A stretch of 64,000 nt of DNA from Serinicoccus chungangensis (GTDB taxonomy: Bacteria; Actinomycetota; Actinomycetes; Actinomycetales; Dermatophilaceae): the NCBI RefSeq assembly GCF_006337125.1, contig NZ_CP040887.1, positions 1,922,001 through 1,986,000 on the forward strand, read 5' to 3'. Made by a program: the position numbers and the translations under genes. Positions 25,385 to 34,916 of this stretch are shown piece by piece (position 1 is the first letter of the stretch; the number at the start of each line of letters is the position of its first letter). The notes under the pieces were generated by a model that worked only from the letters and a program-made list of their open reading frames with translations, did no database searches and was not told where the DNA came from.

Positions 25385-26483
25385 TGTACTGACCGGGGAC
25401 GTTGGTTGAGTGGGTGTGATCCGCTGATCTGCTCAGTGACAGATGAGGGCCTCCTGCGGTGGAGTTGAACTGCCTAGGTATCCGCTCCGAAACAGGAGGC
25501 CCTCATGTCCCACGCTAACGCTGCGCTGACCCCGCGGGCACGGTTGCGCGTTGCCCGGCTCGTCGTCGACCAGCACGTCCCGGTCGTCGAGGTCGCAGCA
25601 CGGTTCCAGTGCTCCTGGCCCACCGTCAAGCGGTGTGCGACCCGCTACGCGGCCGGGGAGAGCATGATCGACTGCCCCCGCCGGCCCTGGTCGATGCCGG
25701 CCAAGACCTGCCCAGCCACGACGAAGCGGATCGTGTCGCTGCGGCTGCGCAAGCGGATCGGGCCGGTCCAGCTGGCCGCGGCGGTCGGGGTCGCACCCTC
25801 GACTGCGCACCGCGTCCTGGTGCGGTGTCGACTGAACCGGTTGTCGCACGTGGACCGGGCCACCGGGGAGCCGGTGCGCCGCTACGAACACGAGCACCCG
25901 GGTGACCTGCTGCACGTGGACGTCAAGAAGTTCGGCAACATCCCCGACGGCGGCGGATGGCGCTTCGTCGGCCGTGAGCAGGGCCGACGGAACAGGTCAG
26001 CCACCCCGGACAAGCCCAAGAACCGGCCCTACAACCCCAAGATGGGCCACGCGTTCGTGCATACCGTCGTCGATGACCACTCCCGTGGGCTACGCCGAGG
26101 TCCACAACGACGAGACCGCGGCCACCGCGGTCGGTGTCCTGGCCCGGGCCGTGGCCTGGTTCGCCGCCCGTGGCATCACCGTCCACCGAGTCCTCTCGGA
26201 CAACGGCTCGCCCTATGTTTCCCACCTGTGTCGCGACACATGCACCGAGCTGGGCATCAAGCACTCCCGCACCGGCCCCGCCGCCCACAGACCAACGGCA
26301 AGGTCGAACGCTTCCACCGCACCCTGGCCGACGGGTGGGGATACGCCCGCTGCTACACCTCGGAGAACGAACGCCGCCAAGCCCTGCCACGATGGCTCCA
26401 CGAGTACAACCACCACCGACCCCACACCGCCTGCGGGAACCAGCCACCCATCACCCGCTTAACCAACCTGTCCGATCAGTACA
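25385..26483 (+). mobile_element. IS481-family insertion sequence, decayed
   Basis: 1,099 bp bounded by imperfect inverted repeats of about 26 bp (left TGTACTGACCGG, right end complement TGTACTGATCGG, then GTTGGTT in both). It carries one IS481-type transposase frame. The ends start TGT and end ACA, typical of the family. Perfect 6-bp target duplications show a single intact insertion, but the transposase has two frameshifts. Confidence 0.88.
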
Positions 26484-26488
26484 CCTAG
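25505..26488 (+). pseudogene. IS481-family DDE transposase, two compensating frameshifts
   Basis: The N-terminus has a helix-turn-helix (VVEVAARFQCSWPTVKRCATRYA). The first catalytic Asp is in GDLLHVDVKKFG. At about 26086 (after VVDDHSR) 2 nt appear lost; the second Asp, RVLSDNGSPYVSHL, is in the shifted frame. At about 26275-26285 one C is missing from a C-run, which returns to the first frame with TNGKVERFHRTLADG (catalytic Glu). The net loss of 3 nt makes the outer frame look open throughout. Its stop codon TAG (26486-26488) lies in the target duplication, outside the IS. Non-functional as read. Confidence 0.85.
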
Positions 26489-26489
26489 A
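26484..26489. repeat. Target-site duplication, right copy (CCTAGA)
   Basis: Matches 25379-25384 exactly. It also supplies the TAG stop of the transposase frame. Confidence 0.85.
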
Positions 26490-26715
26490 TCCCCACATAG
26501 ACCGGCCAGGTGAGCCTGACACTCACTCCCGCCGGAGCTGCGGAGCCCCATTCCAGGTGGCTCTACACACTTCACCATGTCCTGGCAACCCAACCCCGGC
26601 TGGCCGGCACATACCCTGAGCCTCCAGGTCGCGTCACAGCGACCTCACATCAAAAACGTGCTGGCTACCCTCTCACTAGTTCTGACAGCTCCCAACGCAA
26701 GCTCGGACTCGCTCG

Positions 26716-26746
26716 TTGACTACATCGCCGAGCATGACGATACACT
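26716..26746 (+). promoter_or_regulatory. Possible promoter of the FIG-phosphatase gene
   Basis: TTGACT (26716-26721) is followed by GATACA after 17 bp or TACACT after 19 bp. The ATG is about 40 nt downstream with an AAGGGG ribosome site. The upstream 26490-26715 shows no gene. Confidence 0.45.
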
Positions 26747-26784
26747 CCGAACACCGACCGTCGGCACACAGAAGGGGCTACACA

Positions 26785-27723
26785 ATGACCTCACCGAAGT
26801 CGAGTCTTGTAGCAGATGTGCTGAGATATGCCGCGCAAGAAACGCTGAGGCATCTTGAGACGAGCGACGCGTGGGAAGCGTTCACACTAGAAGAAGGGCA
26901 AATACACACGGGAGATGACCCTATCCAGGCCGACGAAAACGCCCAGCTTGCGTTTGAGAAAGCAACGGAGTCACATCTAGCGTTTGATCAACTAAATATA
27001 CATGCGTTTTCCGGTGAAGAACGTTTGAAGCCAATATCGGGCGATTACAAGCGAGGGTCAAGAATCATCTTCGTAGATCCGCTTGACGGCTCATCTTTAT
27101 GGAGCATATTCCGGCAGGGCTACTGCGTTGGAGCCATGTCACTAGTAGCCGACGGTAATGGACGTTGGGATTTCGAATGCGGACTGGTCGCTACTCCGGT
27201 GCACACATTTACCTTGCTTGACGAACAACTGATGTTTGGGGCAACGTTCAGCCCCTCCCGCTTAGACACCTACCTAGCATCTGCCGAACCCGAGAATCAA
27301 TACCGCGGCCCGTCACTGGCAATGAGTGGATATAAGGCTCGGGACCGCGACTGGGTGATTGCGCTGATGGGCGCATTGCCTGATTGGGACATCATAACAC
27401 TTTCGGGCAACACTGCGACTCCCTACGTTGCTGCCGGAAGCCTCACCGCGGCTTTGAGCCATCGCCCTCAAACCACTTGGGACGCACTTGGCGTTTTGGC
27501 CGTGGCAACTACTGATGCAGTCGTGGGAGACATTGAAGGCACAGTGGTCCACGGGCCATCATTTCGCAACCGATTTAGCAAGCTCCCTGACCTAGATAAG
27601 AACACCAGGACTGTTCCGCCCACAATCGTCGCGAAGACGGAAGAAAGGTTCGTAGAGGTCGCCAATGCTGTCGAAGTGGCCGACGCGCAGAGCCCAAGGC
27701 CAATGGGCCTAGATCCGTTTTAA
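26785..27723 (+). CDS. FIG-superfamily (inositol monophosphatase-like) phosphatase
   Basis: 312 aa. The metal-binding pattern of inositol monophosphatase/FBPase enzymes is complete: Glu in FSGEERLKP, DPLDGSS in IIFVDPLDGSSLWSIF, and Asp in TTWDALGVLAVATTDAV. The length exceeds typical IMPases (about 260 aa). Base composition is clearly AT-richer than the chromosome, with codons such as TTT, ATA and TTA that neighbours avoid. The ATG at 26785 has AAGGGG about 8 nt upstream. The next gene starts 5 bp after the stop, so the two probably form an operon. The substrate (sugar phosphate, inositol phosphate or a phosphonucleotide) cannot be told. Confidence 0.8.
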   Translation: MTSPKSSLVADVLRYAAQETLRHLETSDAWEAFTLEEGQIHTGDDPIQADENAQLAFEKATESHLAFDQLNIHAFSGEERLKPISGDYKRGSRIIFVDPLDGSSLWSIFRQGYCVGAMSLVADGNGRWDFECGLVATPVHTFTLLDEQLMFGATFSPSRLDTYLASAEPENQYRGPSLAMSGYKARDRDWVIALMGALPDWDIITLSGNTATPYVAAGSLTAALSHRPQTTWDALGVLAVATTDAVVGDIEGTVVHGPSFRNRFSKLPDLDKNTRTVPPTIVAKTEERFVEVANAVEVADAQSPRPMGLDPF

Positions 27724-27728
27724 CGGTC

Positions 27729-28751
27729 GTGCCACCTCTTGACGTGGGAGCCTCGCTCAAGATTGCCGGTGCAGGGGTTTCGCTAACCCGATCAGTTGCT
27801 TCATGGCTGGCCAAGGTGGGGCCCTCACGCCGTCAGTCATCGCTCCTAGGCAGTCTCTTCGGAGTCGAACTAGCAAATTCTCATAGCTACCGAGTCGGGA
27901 TGCTTCATCCGACAGCATCTGTTGGAAATACACACCCTGATGACCGTATTGCGCTCGGTTCACTCGCCGGCCCAGCCCTTCGACAATCGCTCGAGAGACA
28001 ATGGAGAGAAGAGGACTTCGTCCCCGTCAACTTTGAAGAAAATCTCGTATTGATAGGGTCTGCTGGCCCCGAAGGGTTGTCTAGACTGATTTTTGGATAC
28101 CGCAACAACGGGAAGTTCCTCGAGTATGTAGGGACGCCGCTTGACCTGCCTTACCATTGGGTCGAGGACGAACGTGAAGTCCGGTCCGAGTGCCTGCGCT
28201 ATCAATCGGGCGGCGCGGTTACGACGCGTCCTAATTGGGGTGTTCGGTCCCTCAAGGGGGCTGCTGGTGCAACACGATTTCCCGAACTTGACAGACAGCA
28301 CTTTCTCGCGAGTGATCTTTTGCTTGTGTCGCGGATACCAAACTTTCTTTCTGTCACGAGGTCTGGTTCAACACTGATCAGCGTGGGGGGTACTCACGGG
28401 GTGGGCACGCGTGCCGTGTCATTAGTCACCAAGGACCGGGACGTGGTTTCACAAATACTTGAGACATTGCGCGAGAGTGGAACTGACTATTTCCAGGCCT
28501 TATTGAGTGCCGAGAAGATACATCACCATGAAGGAAGCGGTTCTGTCGCGACGACGGTTCGTCTGCTCGACGTTGTGCCATTGCATTTCACAGACCTGCA
28601 ACTAGAGAAGGCGTTCGACTCTGCCGCATCGGCTTACACCGGTTGGGTGTCGGAAACATCGACTCGTGCGAACCAAAAGCCGTTCTCTACTAGTCCGAAT
28701 AGGATTATTCGACCATGGTTTGGCTATGGTCCTTTTGAGGGACCCGAGTAG
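27729..28751 (+). CDS. Hypothetical protein paired with the FIG phosphatase
   Basis: 340 aa, not recognised. It begins with a hydrophobic stretch (LKIAGAGVSLTRSVASWLAK), then an alpha/beta-looking region with FEENLVLIGSAGPEGLSRLIFGY, a glycine loop reminiscent of nucleotide-binding folds. Next come PYHWVEDEREV, LLLVSRIPNFLS and STLISVGGTHGVGTRA, another Gly-rich loop. No transmembrane helix is convincing and there is no zinc motif. The GTG at 27729 is 5 bp after the previous stop and lacks a good ribosome site, so coupling is likely. AT-rich like its partner; co-acquired. Confidence 0.65.
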   Translation: MPPLDVGASLKIAGAGVSLTRSVASWLAKVGPSRRQSSLLGSLFGVELANSHSYRVGMLHPTASVGNTHPDDRIALGSLAGPALRQSLERQWREEDFVPVNFEENLVLIGSAGPEGLSRLIFGYRNNGKFLEYVGTPLDLPYHWVEDEREVRSECLRYQSGGAVTTRPNWGVRSLKGAAGATRFPELDRQHFLASDLLLVSRIPNFLSVTRSGSTLISVGGTHGVGTRAVSLVTKDRDVVSQILETLRESGTDYFQALLSAEKIHHHEGSGSVATTVRLLDVVPLHFTDLQLEKAFDSAASAYTGWVSETSTRANQKPFSTSPNRIIRPWFGYGPFEGPE

Positions 28752-29594
28752 TCCGTCGGTTTGCGCAGCTAGAGACATCCATCGCCTACCACGCTCAAGT
28801 CGCGACCGTGCATATATTGGGATAGACAACCGACCGGTAAGGACCTTCCTGCTACCGCTGGCGCGGCCTGAACAACTCTTGACGCCTTGTGCCGTACATC
28901 GGCTGTTGACTCCGCGGATGCCGCATACCCGGGCAACCGTCGAACATCAGGTGGCTCGTCGGCCTGACCCCCCCCCCCCCCCCCCTAGTTCGAAGCCCCG
29001 ATGCAGCACCGGGCCGTGGATCTCACTTGGACGAAATCGACAGGTAGGCGAGAATCTTTGGCCTATCTAGCGCTTGGACGAGGTCCAGGAGTTTTCGGTG
29101 GGCAAGCCGTGTTCCGTGCTAAGTACTACAGGCGGCGGGACCTCGGCCGCGAAGCGATCGCACACCATGAGGGCACGATCTGTCCTCGGCGCCCCCGGAC
29201 GCTTTGGACCTCGCGAACTTTGGCCGCCACGACGCCCTTCGCAACGCAACTGGCAGGTTGTTGGAGCTGCTGAGCAAGTGATGGCTGCGGTGCCCAGGCC
29301 CGCTGTCGACTCTGACGCGGGTCCGCTAGGACGCACCCGGCCCCGCTGCCTCGTGTACACGGGTCCTCCGTGTTTCAGGACACCCACGGATGCACACCGT
29401 CGCACATTCGTCGGCGATCATCGACTTCGAGAGTGCGCGACTCGTGGGGAACGATCTACGAGGGGACTCGATGGGCGCGGCGGTCGCCAGACGTAGTGGG
29501 CGCGTTCAGCCGATCACCTGCGATTCTATTCATTATGGAAGGTAATAGAAAGAAACGCATGGCAGCGCCAGGGGCCGCACCAGCCAGCACTCAC
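28752..29594. other. Gene-poor island stretch
   Basis: No gene is supported in these 843 bp on either strand. The notable content is an 18-base C homopolymer at 28968-28985. Open frames here have irregular codon use and no recognisable protein. Confidence 0.6.
28968..28985. repeat. Poly-C tract of 18
   Basis: An uninterrupted run of 18 C between GGCCTGA and TAGTTCG. It is not inside a recognisable gene. It may be a slippage hot spot or an assembly artefact. Confidence 0.95.
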
Positions 29595-29993
29595 TCACAC
29601 CCGTAGAACGGTTCGCCGTCCCTGGTGATCGTCGCCCCGTCCTTCAGCTGGGACGTCTTGAGCCCGGTGATCGATGTTCTCCGTCCGCGAACGCACGTCG
29701 CCAAACAGGCAACCCTCAGGGATGACGAACCGGTGGTTCTCCGCGAAAGCGGCGAACTCGTGGTCGCCGCCGGAGCTCTCCAGCGACTGCCCGTACTCTT
29801 CCAGGTACACGTCGCTAACGCGCTTGAAGAAGAGCAGCGGGAAGATGTACGCCTTGAAGTCGGCCTGGTCGACGCTTCCCCGGAGGAGGTCGGCCGCCCG
29901 GGCGAGGTGCCCCTCCAACTCAGTCAGCGTCATCGGCGGACCGGTGGGCACGAGAGCACGCGCTGCACCCTTAGCCTCATCCTCGTTCAACAT
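29595..29993 (-). pseudogene. Type I restriction methyltransferase (HsdM), N-terminal fragment
   Basis: From ATG 29993 about 95 residues match the HsdM N-terminal domain: LTELEGHLARAADLLRGSVD, DFKAYIFPLLFFKRVSDVYLEEY and NHRFVIPEGCLFGDVR. After that the frame reads unrelated, Arg/Asp-rich sequence to a stop at 29595. In another frame the last 25 codons read ...LKTSQLKDGATITRDGEP, which could be the tail of a different gene. The SAM-binding and NPPF motifs are missing, and no hsdS or hsdR is present. It is the remnant of a deleted restriction system. Confidence 0.75.
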
Positions 29994-31052
29994 GACGTCC
30001 CCCGTGACCGCTTGCTTCGCTACTCATCCTCCCCAACCTATATCGGGTGTCCGACGGAGCAGCGGAGGGACAGTCGGACCGATCGGACACCACCTCCGAT
30101 AGTCGTGCCTGCGATCAGCGGCGATCCCTCTTGATCTCACCCCCATCTCACGCGCCGTGGCCCAGCCAGGCACACCGTCTGCTATGACGCGCCGCGTCTG
30201 CCTACCGCAGTAGCCCGAACACCCAACTCAAGGCGGAGTGGTCACGGCAAAGGTCACCGTGCTTCTACCTTCACGCCGCAGCCTGCCACGGCTACTGGCC
30301 GGCCATCCCACCATCTGCCACCTGGCCGATCCCGCAGTCGCCTTCCTGGCTTGGCGGGGCTAGACAACACCCCTCTGCTGCGTCTCGCGGGGGCGCGAGG
30401 ACACCCAGCCCCGATGCCGACCGCCTTGCGGAGACGCATTCAAGCGCGGGCATGGCTTCGCAGAGCCTGATCGACGCCGGCCGGCGTCGGCGCTGCCATC
30501 CTGCCGTTGGTGCCTCAAGATGCACGCAAGATGCACGATGGACCACCTGGTGGGAGTGAAAGGGGGCCCAAACTTGCCTTCTAGCAGTTCAGAGGTTTGG
30601 ACGATCGCCAGTGACTAGGTGGACGTGAAGGGACTCGAAGCTCTCACGTCCCGGCGGCGGTACGCCGCGAGCCCGGACCACCAGACTGCTAAATCGTGCC
30701 GGCTCCCGTCAGCACACGGACACGTGGTCGCATTTCCCCCTCAGCCACATACGTCATACCGCCCAGAATGGGTCACCGTCGCGTCCGGAGGTTTCGCGCA
30801 CCCTCAGGGCCTCCGCGACACGCGAGGGTCGTGACATCGCGACTCGCCGAGATTCGGACGAGGCGCCTGCATCTTTCCGGTCCTGGGACTTCGTCCGTAG
30901 CCGACAGCACCGAGTGCGGACGCCGCCCGGTCCGATTTCTTGTCTCGCTGACGACGAAATCGCGCTTGGGCTCAGACGCTGGGCTGAGATCCTATGAGCC
31001 TTGCTGGGGTCCATGGCCGCCTCGCTGCCGACAGTCGCTCCGGGGCTGACGG
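29994..31052. other. Gene-poor island stretch
   Basis: About 1.06 kb without a supportable gene, RNA or repeat. It separates the hsdM remnant from the 3' end of the helicase operon and may hold unrecognisable remains of the restriction locus. Confidence 0.55.
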
Positions 31053-33794
31053 CTACGGTCGGGGGCGCGCCCTCGTCCTTGTTGGCCGGGTACCCATTGG
31101 CACGACGCCGCGGCGGGCCTTCAGCAGGCTCTCGTCCTTGATGTTCTCGCGCACCGCTAGCCGGCTCAGGATCCGCTGCTGCGTCTCTGGAGTCCAGAAG
31201 ATCCCGAGCCGTCGTCGTGCTCGGGTGATCGCCGTATAAAAGATGTTGTGCGAGATCCGTTCCTCGTTCGCATCGGTGATCACGACCTTGACCGAGTCGT
31301 ATTCGAGGCCCTGCGCCTTATGGATCGACACCGCGTATGCGATCTGAAACGGGATAAGCGTGTTGAGCATGTCGTCGTCCTCGTCGCTGCTCGCGCGCTC
31401 GAAGACATCGAATTGGACCGTCGACTCCCCTACCCAGCGGAGCTCCGTAAAGGCCACCTCGCTTTCGGTGACCTGCTGCTCGAGGTCGACATCGAAGGTG
31501 ATACGCCCGGGAGCGCGATCAATGGCGACGATCTTGCCCTTCATGTTGTTGAAGATGACGGGCCGGAACCGGTCAGTCTCGTTGAACAGCACAGGATCGC
31601 CGACCTTGTAGGTCGACTCACCCCAGCCGACCGCTGGGCTGGGGTTGCCCGCCTGCAGGAAGCGGTTCACGTTGTTGATGCCGTACAGGCCGTCGTAGTT
31701 GAGGCAAAGGACGATCTCGTCATCGCGCCAGCGCGTGAACAGTTCCTCGCCTAGTTCCATCGAGTAGCCATTTTTCGAAAGCGACTCCTCGATGCGGTCG
31801 TCGAGACTGCGCACTCGGTCCCAGAGCGTGAGCAGCGCGTCATCTTCGGTCCGGAACGGCTTAGTGAGCTCGAACTTGGAGCCTTCGGGGATGTAGGAGC
31901 GGGCTAGGCTGAACCAGTTGCCGAACTGGATCGACTGGATCTGGTAGACGTCGCCGACGAGCACGAGCAGGTCAAACTCGGTGCAGCCCAGCACCTTGAG
32001 CAGGCTCGCGTTGTCGACGGTGCTGCACTCGTCGATGACCACCACGTCGTACCTCGAGCCAAAGTCCTGAGCCTTGAAAATGTGACCGGTGATGGTTCGA
32101 AACTCCGTGTTCGGCGCGTCGACGCGGCGCTTTAGGTTGTCGACGGCTGGGTTCGTGTGCGCAAGGAATAGCTTGCTACTGCCTGCAAAGTAGTTGGCGA
32201 TGTGGTTGACCATCGTCGATTTCCCGGTGCCGGCCGCTCCCATGACGAGCGCGACGTTCGACTGTTCAAAGAGAGCCTTCAGGGCCTCCGCCTTCGAGGA
32301 ATCGTCGATCCGGCCAGGGTTCGCATGCAGCCAGTCCTGCACGTCATCGGCATGCCCGTTGAGACCCTCGCCAGCGATCTCCTGCAGCTTCTCGATGATC
32401 GCGACCGTGTCGTCCTCGTAGCCGACAATAAAGACGTGCCGATTCTCGTGCTTGAGCTTCCGAGGCGCGTGCCGGTCGGTCGGCGGCAGGAGTCGGTTGT
32501 GCCTGGCGATCAGCTCGTCCACGTCGCCGAGATCTTCGCACTCTGTAGCCGGGGTGTAGATAGCGCCATGCTGCTCGACGTTGTTCCTCACGCGCCGTGC
32601 CAGCAGTTCGTGCTCTCGGCCGCTCGCGTCCAGACTCTCCGCGAGATCTCCGAACCGTGGAACGTGCCCGCTCGGAGCGGTGCAGAACGGCATCTTGTCG
32701 AACGGGCTGCTTCGTGAGGTAAGCCGGAGTCCCCATAGCCAACCGTTCGGCTCCGGGTCGTACTGGGCCTTGATGACACGGTTGCGCATCTGGAGCATCA
32801 GGTACCGCAGCACCCGGGACCCCGGTCGGTTTGCGCGGATAACCTTCCGGGCCTCGTCGAGTGCGGGGAAGATCACCGCTGAGCGGCGCGAGTCCTGGAG
32901 GGCCCAGTCGCGGATCTGGCTGTAGCTCGCATCCGTCATGTCGACTAAGTCGAGGAGGCTGGAGCGGGTCGTCGTCAGGTAGCGCATCAGGTTGCGGTAC
33001 TCGGCGTGACTCGACTGGACTTGCGACGCCGGACCGAAGATGCGGGCGAAGTGCTCGAGCTCGCACGGGCGGATCGAGACCTCCCAGGCACGGATAATCA
33101 GGATCGGCATGGTCTGGCCGAGCACCGTGATCGACTCGCTCGACAGGTCCAGGTACGCCGCGTACTTGTCGGTCATGTCGACGTCGGTGAACGCGATCAT
33201 GCGATCGAACTTGCTGGTCCAGTCGTGGGCGTGCGAGAACGTCACCTCGTAGTAGATCCGGCCACCGACGAAGAACGGCCGCGAACTGTGGACGTAGTAG
33301 CGCTCGCGGCGTGGCTCCGTCGGCGTCGCCCGGGCATCCTCGATGCGCGAGGCGATCTTCGCGTGGTACTCGCGGAGAGACGGGTCAAGATCGACCGGGA
33401 ACAACTCCAGGTTGCCGAGGATGGCGATGCCGAACTCCCTCAGCGCGAAGTCACGCGCGCGGAGCAGGTACTCGTAGTACTTGAGCATCAGCCGCTCGGA
33501 AGGGTCCTCATCCAGCGTGTAGTGCGAAGTGCTGGCTTGGAGCAGGTTGTGGAACCGGCTCAACAGCCGGAACTTGGCCGTTGCCTTGACTGCCTCCAGC
33601 GCGGGGCCCACCCGGTTGTAGTGAAACTCGGCGGACGGGTCGCCGAGGTGCGACCAGACGATAAGCCCCTCAACCAGATTCCGGAGTTGGGCGAGAAGGT
33701 TCTGCGATAGGAACCCGCGGTCATCGGCGTAGCGCTCGATGTTGTGGCGGATAGCGCTGTCCGTGCTGCGCACCTGCTGCACTACGGACGCCAC
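31053..33794 (-). CDS. Superfamily 1 DNA/RNA helicase with large N-terminal domain
   Basis: 913 aa. Residues of about 1-500 are unrecognised, with PRRERYYVHSSRPFFVGGRI, YYEVTFSHAHDWTSKFDR and a helical start. From about 510 an SF1 ATPase follows: Walker A LVMGAAGTGKSTMVNHIAN, Walker B DVVVIDECSTVD, motif III LVLVGDVYQIQSI, and near the C-terminus FQIAYAVSIHKAQGLEYDSV (motif V) and FYTAITRARRRLGIFW (motif VI). This is a RecD/UvrD_C_2-like layout without a nuclease motif. The GTG start is 3 bp after the ImmA gene, so it is the third gene of an operon. Processing of DNA or RNA during phage defence or repair is a guess from context. Confidence 0.85.
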   Translation of the reverse strand: MASVVQQVRSTDSAIRHNIERYADDRGFLSQNLLAQLRNLVEGLIVWSHLGDPSAEFHYNRVGPALEAVKATAKFRLLSRFHNLLQASTSHYTLDEDPSERLMLKYYEYLLRARDFALREFGIAILGNLELFPVDLDPSLREYHAKIASRIEDARATPTEPRRERYYVHSSRPFFVGGRIYYEVTFSHAHDWTSKFDRMIAFTDVDMTDKYAAYLDLSSESITVLGQTMPILIIRAWEVSIRPCELEHFARIFGPASQVQSSHAEYRNLMRYLTTTRSSLLDLVDMTDASYSQIRDWALQDSRRSAVIFPALDEARKVIRANRPGSRVLRYLMLQMRNRVIKAQYDPEPNGWLWGLRLTSRSSPFDKMPFCTAPSGHVPRFGDLAESLDASGREHELLARRVRNNVEQHGAIYTPATECEDLGDVDELIARHNRLLPPTDRHAPRKLKHENRHVFIVGYEDDTVAIIEKLQEIAGEGLNGHADDVQDWLHANPGRIDDSSKAEALKALFEQSNVALVMGAAGTGKSTMVNHIANYFAGSSKLFLAHTNPAVDNLKRRVDAPNTEFRTITGHIFKAQDFGSRYDVVVIDECSTVDNASLLKVLGCTEFDLLVLVGDVYQIQSIQFGNWFSLARSYIPEGSKFELTKPFRTEDDALLTLWDRVRSLDDRIEESLSKNGYSMELGEELFTRWRDDEIVLCLNYDGLYGINNVNRFLQAGNPSPAVGWGESTYKVGDPVLFNETDRFRPVIFNNMKGKIVAIDRAPGRITFDVDLEQQVTESEVAFTELRWVGESTVQFDVFERASSDEDDDMLNTLIPFQIAYAVSIHKAQGLEYDSVKVVITDANEERISHNIFYTAITRARRRLGIFWTPETQQRILSRLAVRENIKDESLLKARRGVVPMGTRPTRTRARPRP

Positions 33795-33797
33795 CGG

Positions 33798-34916
33798 TCA
33801 GCCCTGGCCGTTCACGAGCCGCAAGACCGGGCGCTCGTCGGCGTCGCCCAGCAGGTCGCGCACCTGCGCCGGGCTGAGCTTCAGCGCCTCAGCGAGGGCC
33901 GGGAGTCCCGCTCCGTTATCGCCGGCAAGAGCCGCGGCCTTCTTCAGCAGCGACGGTATCTCTCCCGGGTACGCGTTGGTAGGGTCGGCCCGCGGGTCGT
34001 CGGTTATAGAGAGGCGCTGGTAGGCCCGCCGTGCCGACGACTCGCTGGTCCGGCCGCGCTCGACCATTCGGCGCACGAGCGACTTTGGCGAGACTCCCCA
34101 AGTCCGTCCCAGCCGGTCCAGGGCCGCCAAGTCGAGCCGCTGCGGGAGCGCCGCGTCCATAGCGGCCGCCGGAGTCAGGAACGCAGCGGCGAATTCGTCG
34201 GCCTCCTGCTCGACCGTCGCGCTGTGCTCGCCAGAGTCGCCGTGCAGCAGCAGGTGTCCGATCTCGTGGGCGACTGAGAACCTGTGGCGGAAGACGTTTT
34301 CGCTGCGGCGCGGGGTAGTCATAATGACCGGTCGATCGACGATGACCGCCGAGAAGGCGTCGACTGCGTCGATCTCGTGCAGGGGGCGCACAACTACCAC
34401 AATCCCGCGAGACTCCGCCGTGGCGACCAGGTGCTTCACGGGCCCGTCCAGCAGGCCCCAATACCGCCGCAGCACCGCGGCGGCCTCGGTTGGCCTCGTC
34501 CCGGGCGGGAGTGAAGGGAGATCCGCCTCGGGCAGCCGTACGTACCGCTCGAGCGCGAACGTCAGCTCCCACACGAAGGTGGCGGTGGCCAGCGCCTTCT
34601 GGCGGTCGCTGACACGAGCTGACCTCAAACTGCGGAAGTGCGCGCTGACCGCGTCAATGCGAGCCATGGGACGGCCGGCGCCAAAGAACTGGGGGGGGAC
34701 CTTGAGAGCCTCTGCCAGCCTGTCGAGGACCTCCGGGCGCGGCGAGTTCACTCCGGCCTCGTATTGGCCGATCGCCGCGGCCGAGACGCCGACGAAGGTG
34801 GCCAGATCGGCCTTGCTGATGCCGCGACGCGCCCGCACCTGGGTCAGCCGTGCTGGCTCGAACCGGCCGGTCCTCCCGGTCGGAAGCTCGAAGAGGCCTA
34901 GGCGGTCCTCAGGCAT
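33798..34916 (-). CDS. XRE-family regulator fused to ImmA/IrrE metallopeptidase
   Basis: 372 aa. An XRE helix-turn-helix (about residues 21-80: LTQVRARRGISKADLATFVG, SAAAIGQYEAGVNSPRPEVL) is followed by a COG2856 peptidase. Zinc ligands are VAHEIGHLLLHGD (HExxH) and the downstream Glu in EQEADEFAAAFLTP. The C-terminal tail resembles SPKSLVRRMVERG plus a short helical domain. Such proteins cleave a repressor when they sense damage or infection. The ATG at 34916 overlaps the upstream stop by 8 bp. It is the middle gene of a three-gene operon and probably its regulator. Confidence 0.88.
   Translation of the reverse strand: MPEDRLGLFELPTGRTGRFEPARLTQVRARRGISKADLATFVGVSAAAIGQYEAGVNSPRPEVLDRLAEALKVPPQFFGAGRPMARIDAVSAHFRSLRSARVSDRQKALATATFVWELTFALERYVRLPEADLPSLPPGTRPTEAAAVLRRYWGLLDGPVKHLVATAESRGIVVVVRPLHEIDAVDAFSAVIVDRPVIMTTPRRSENVFRHRFSVAHEIGHLLLHGDSGEHSATVEQEADEFAAAFLTPAAAMDAALPQRLDLAALDRLGRTWGVSPKSLVRRMVERGRTSESSARRAYQRLSITDDPRADPTNAYPGEIPSLLKKAAALAGDNGAGLPALAEALKLSPAQVRDLLGDADERPVLRLVNGQG

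Noticed and set aside
29074-29496. 140-codon plus-strand frame upstream of the hsdM fragment
   Set aside because: Contains no family signature, has mixed codon use, and overlaps an equally long antisense frame.
30139-31050. Several small frames on both strands as island genes
   Set aside because: No ribosome sites, no regular third-position bias, no recognisable protein; they overlap each other on both strands.
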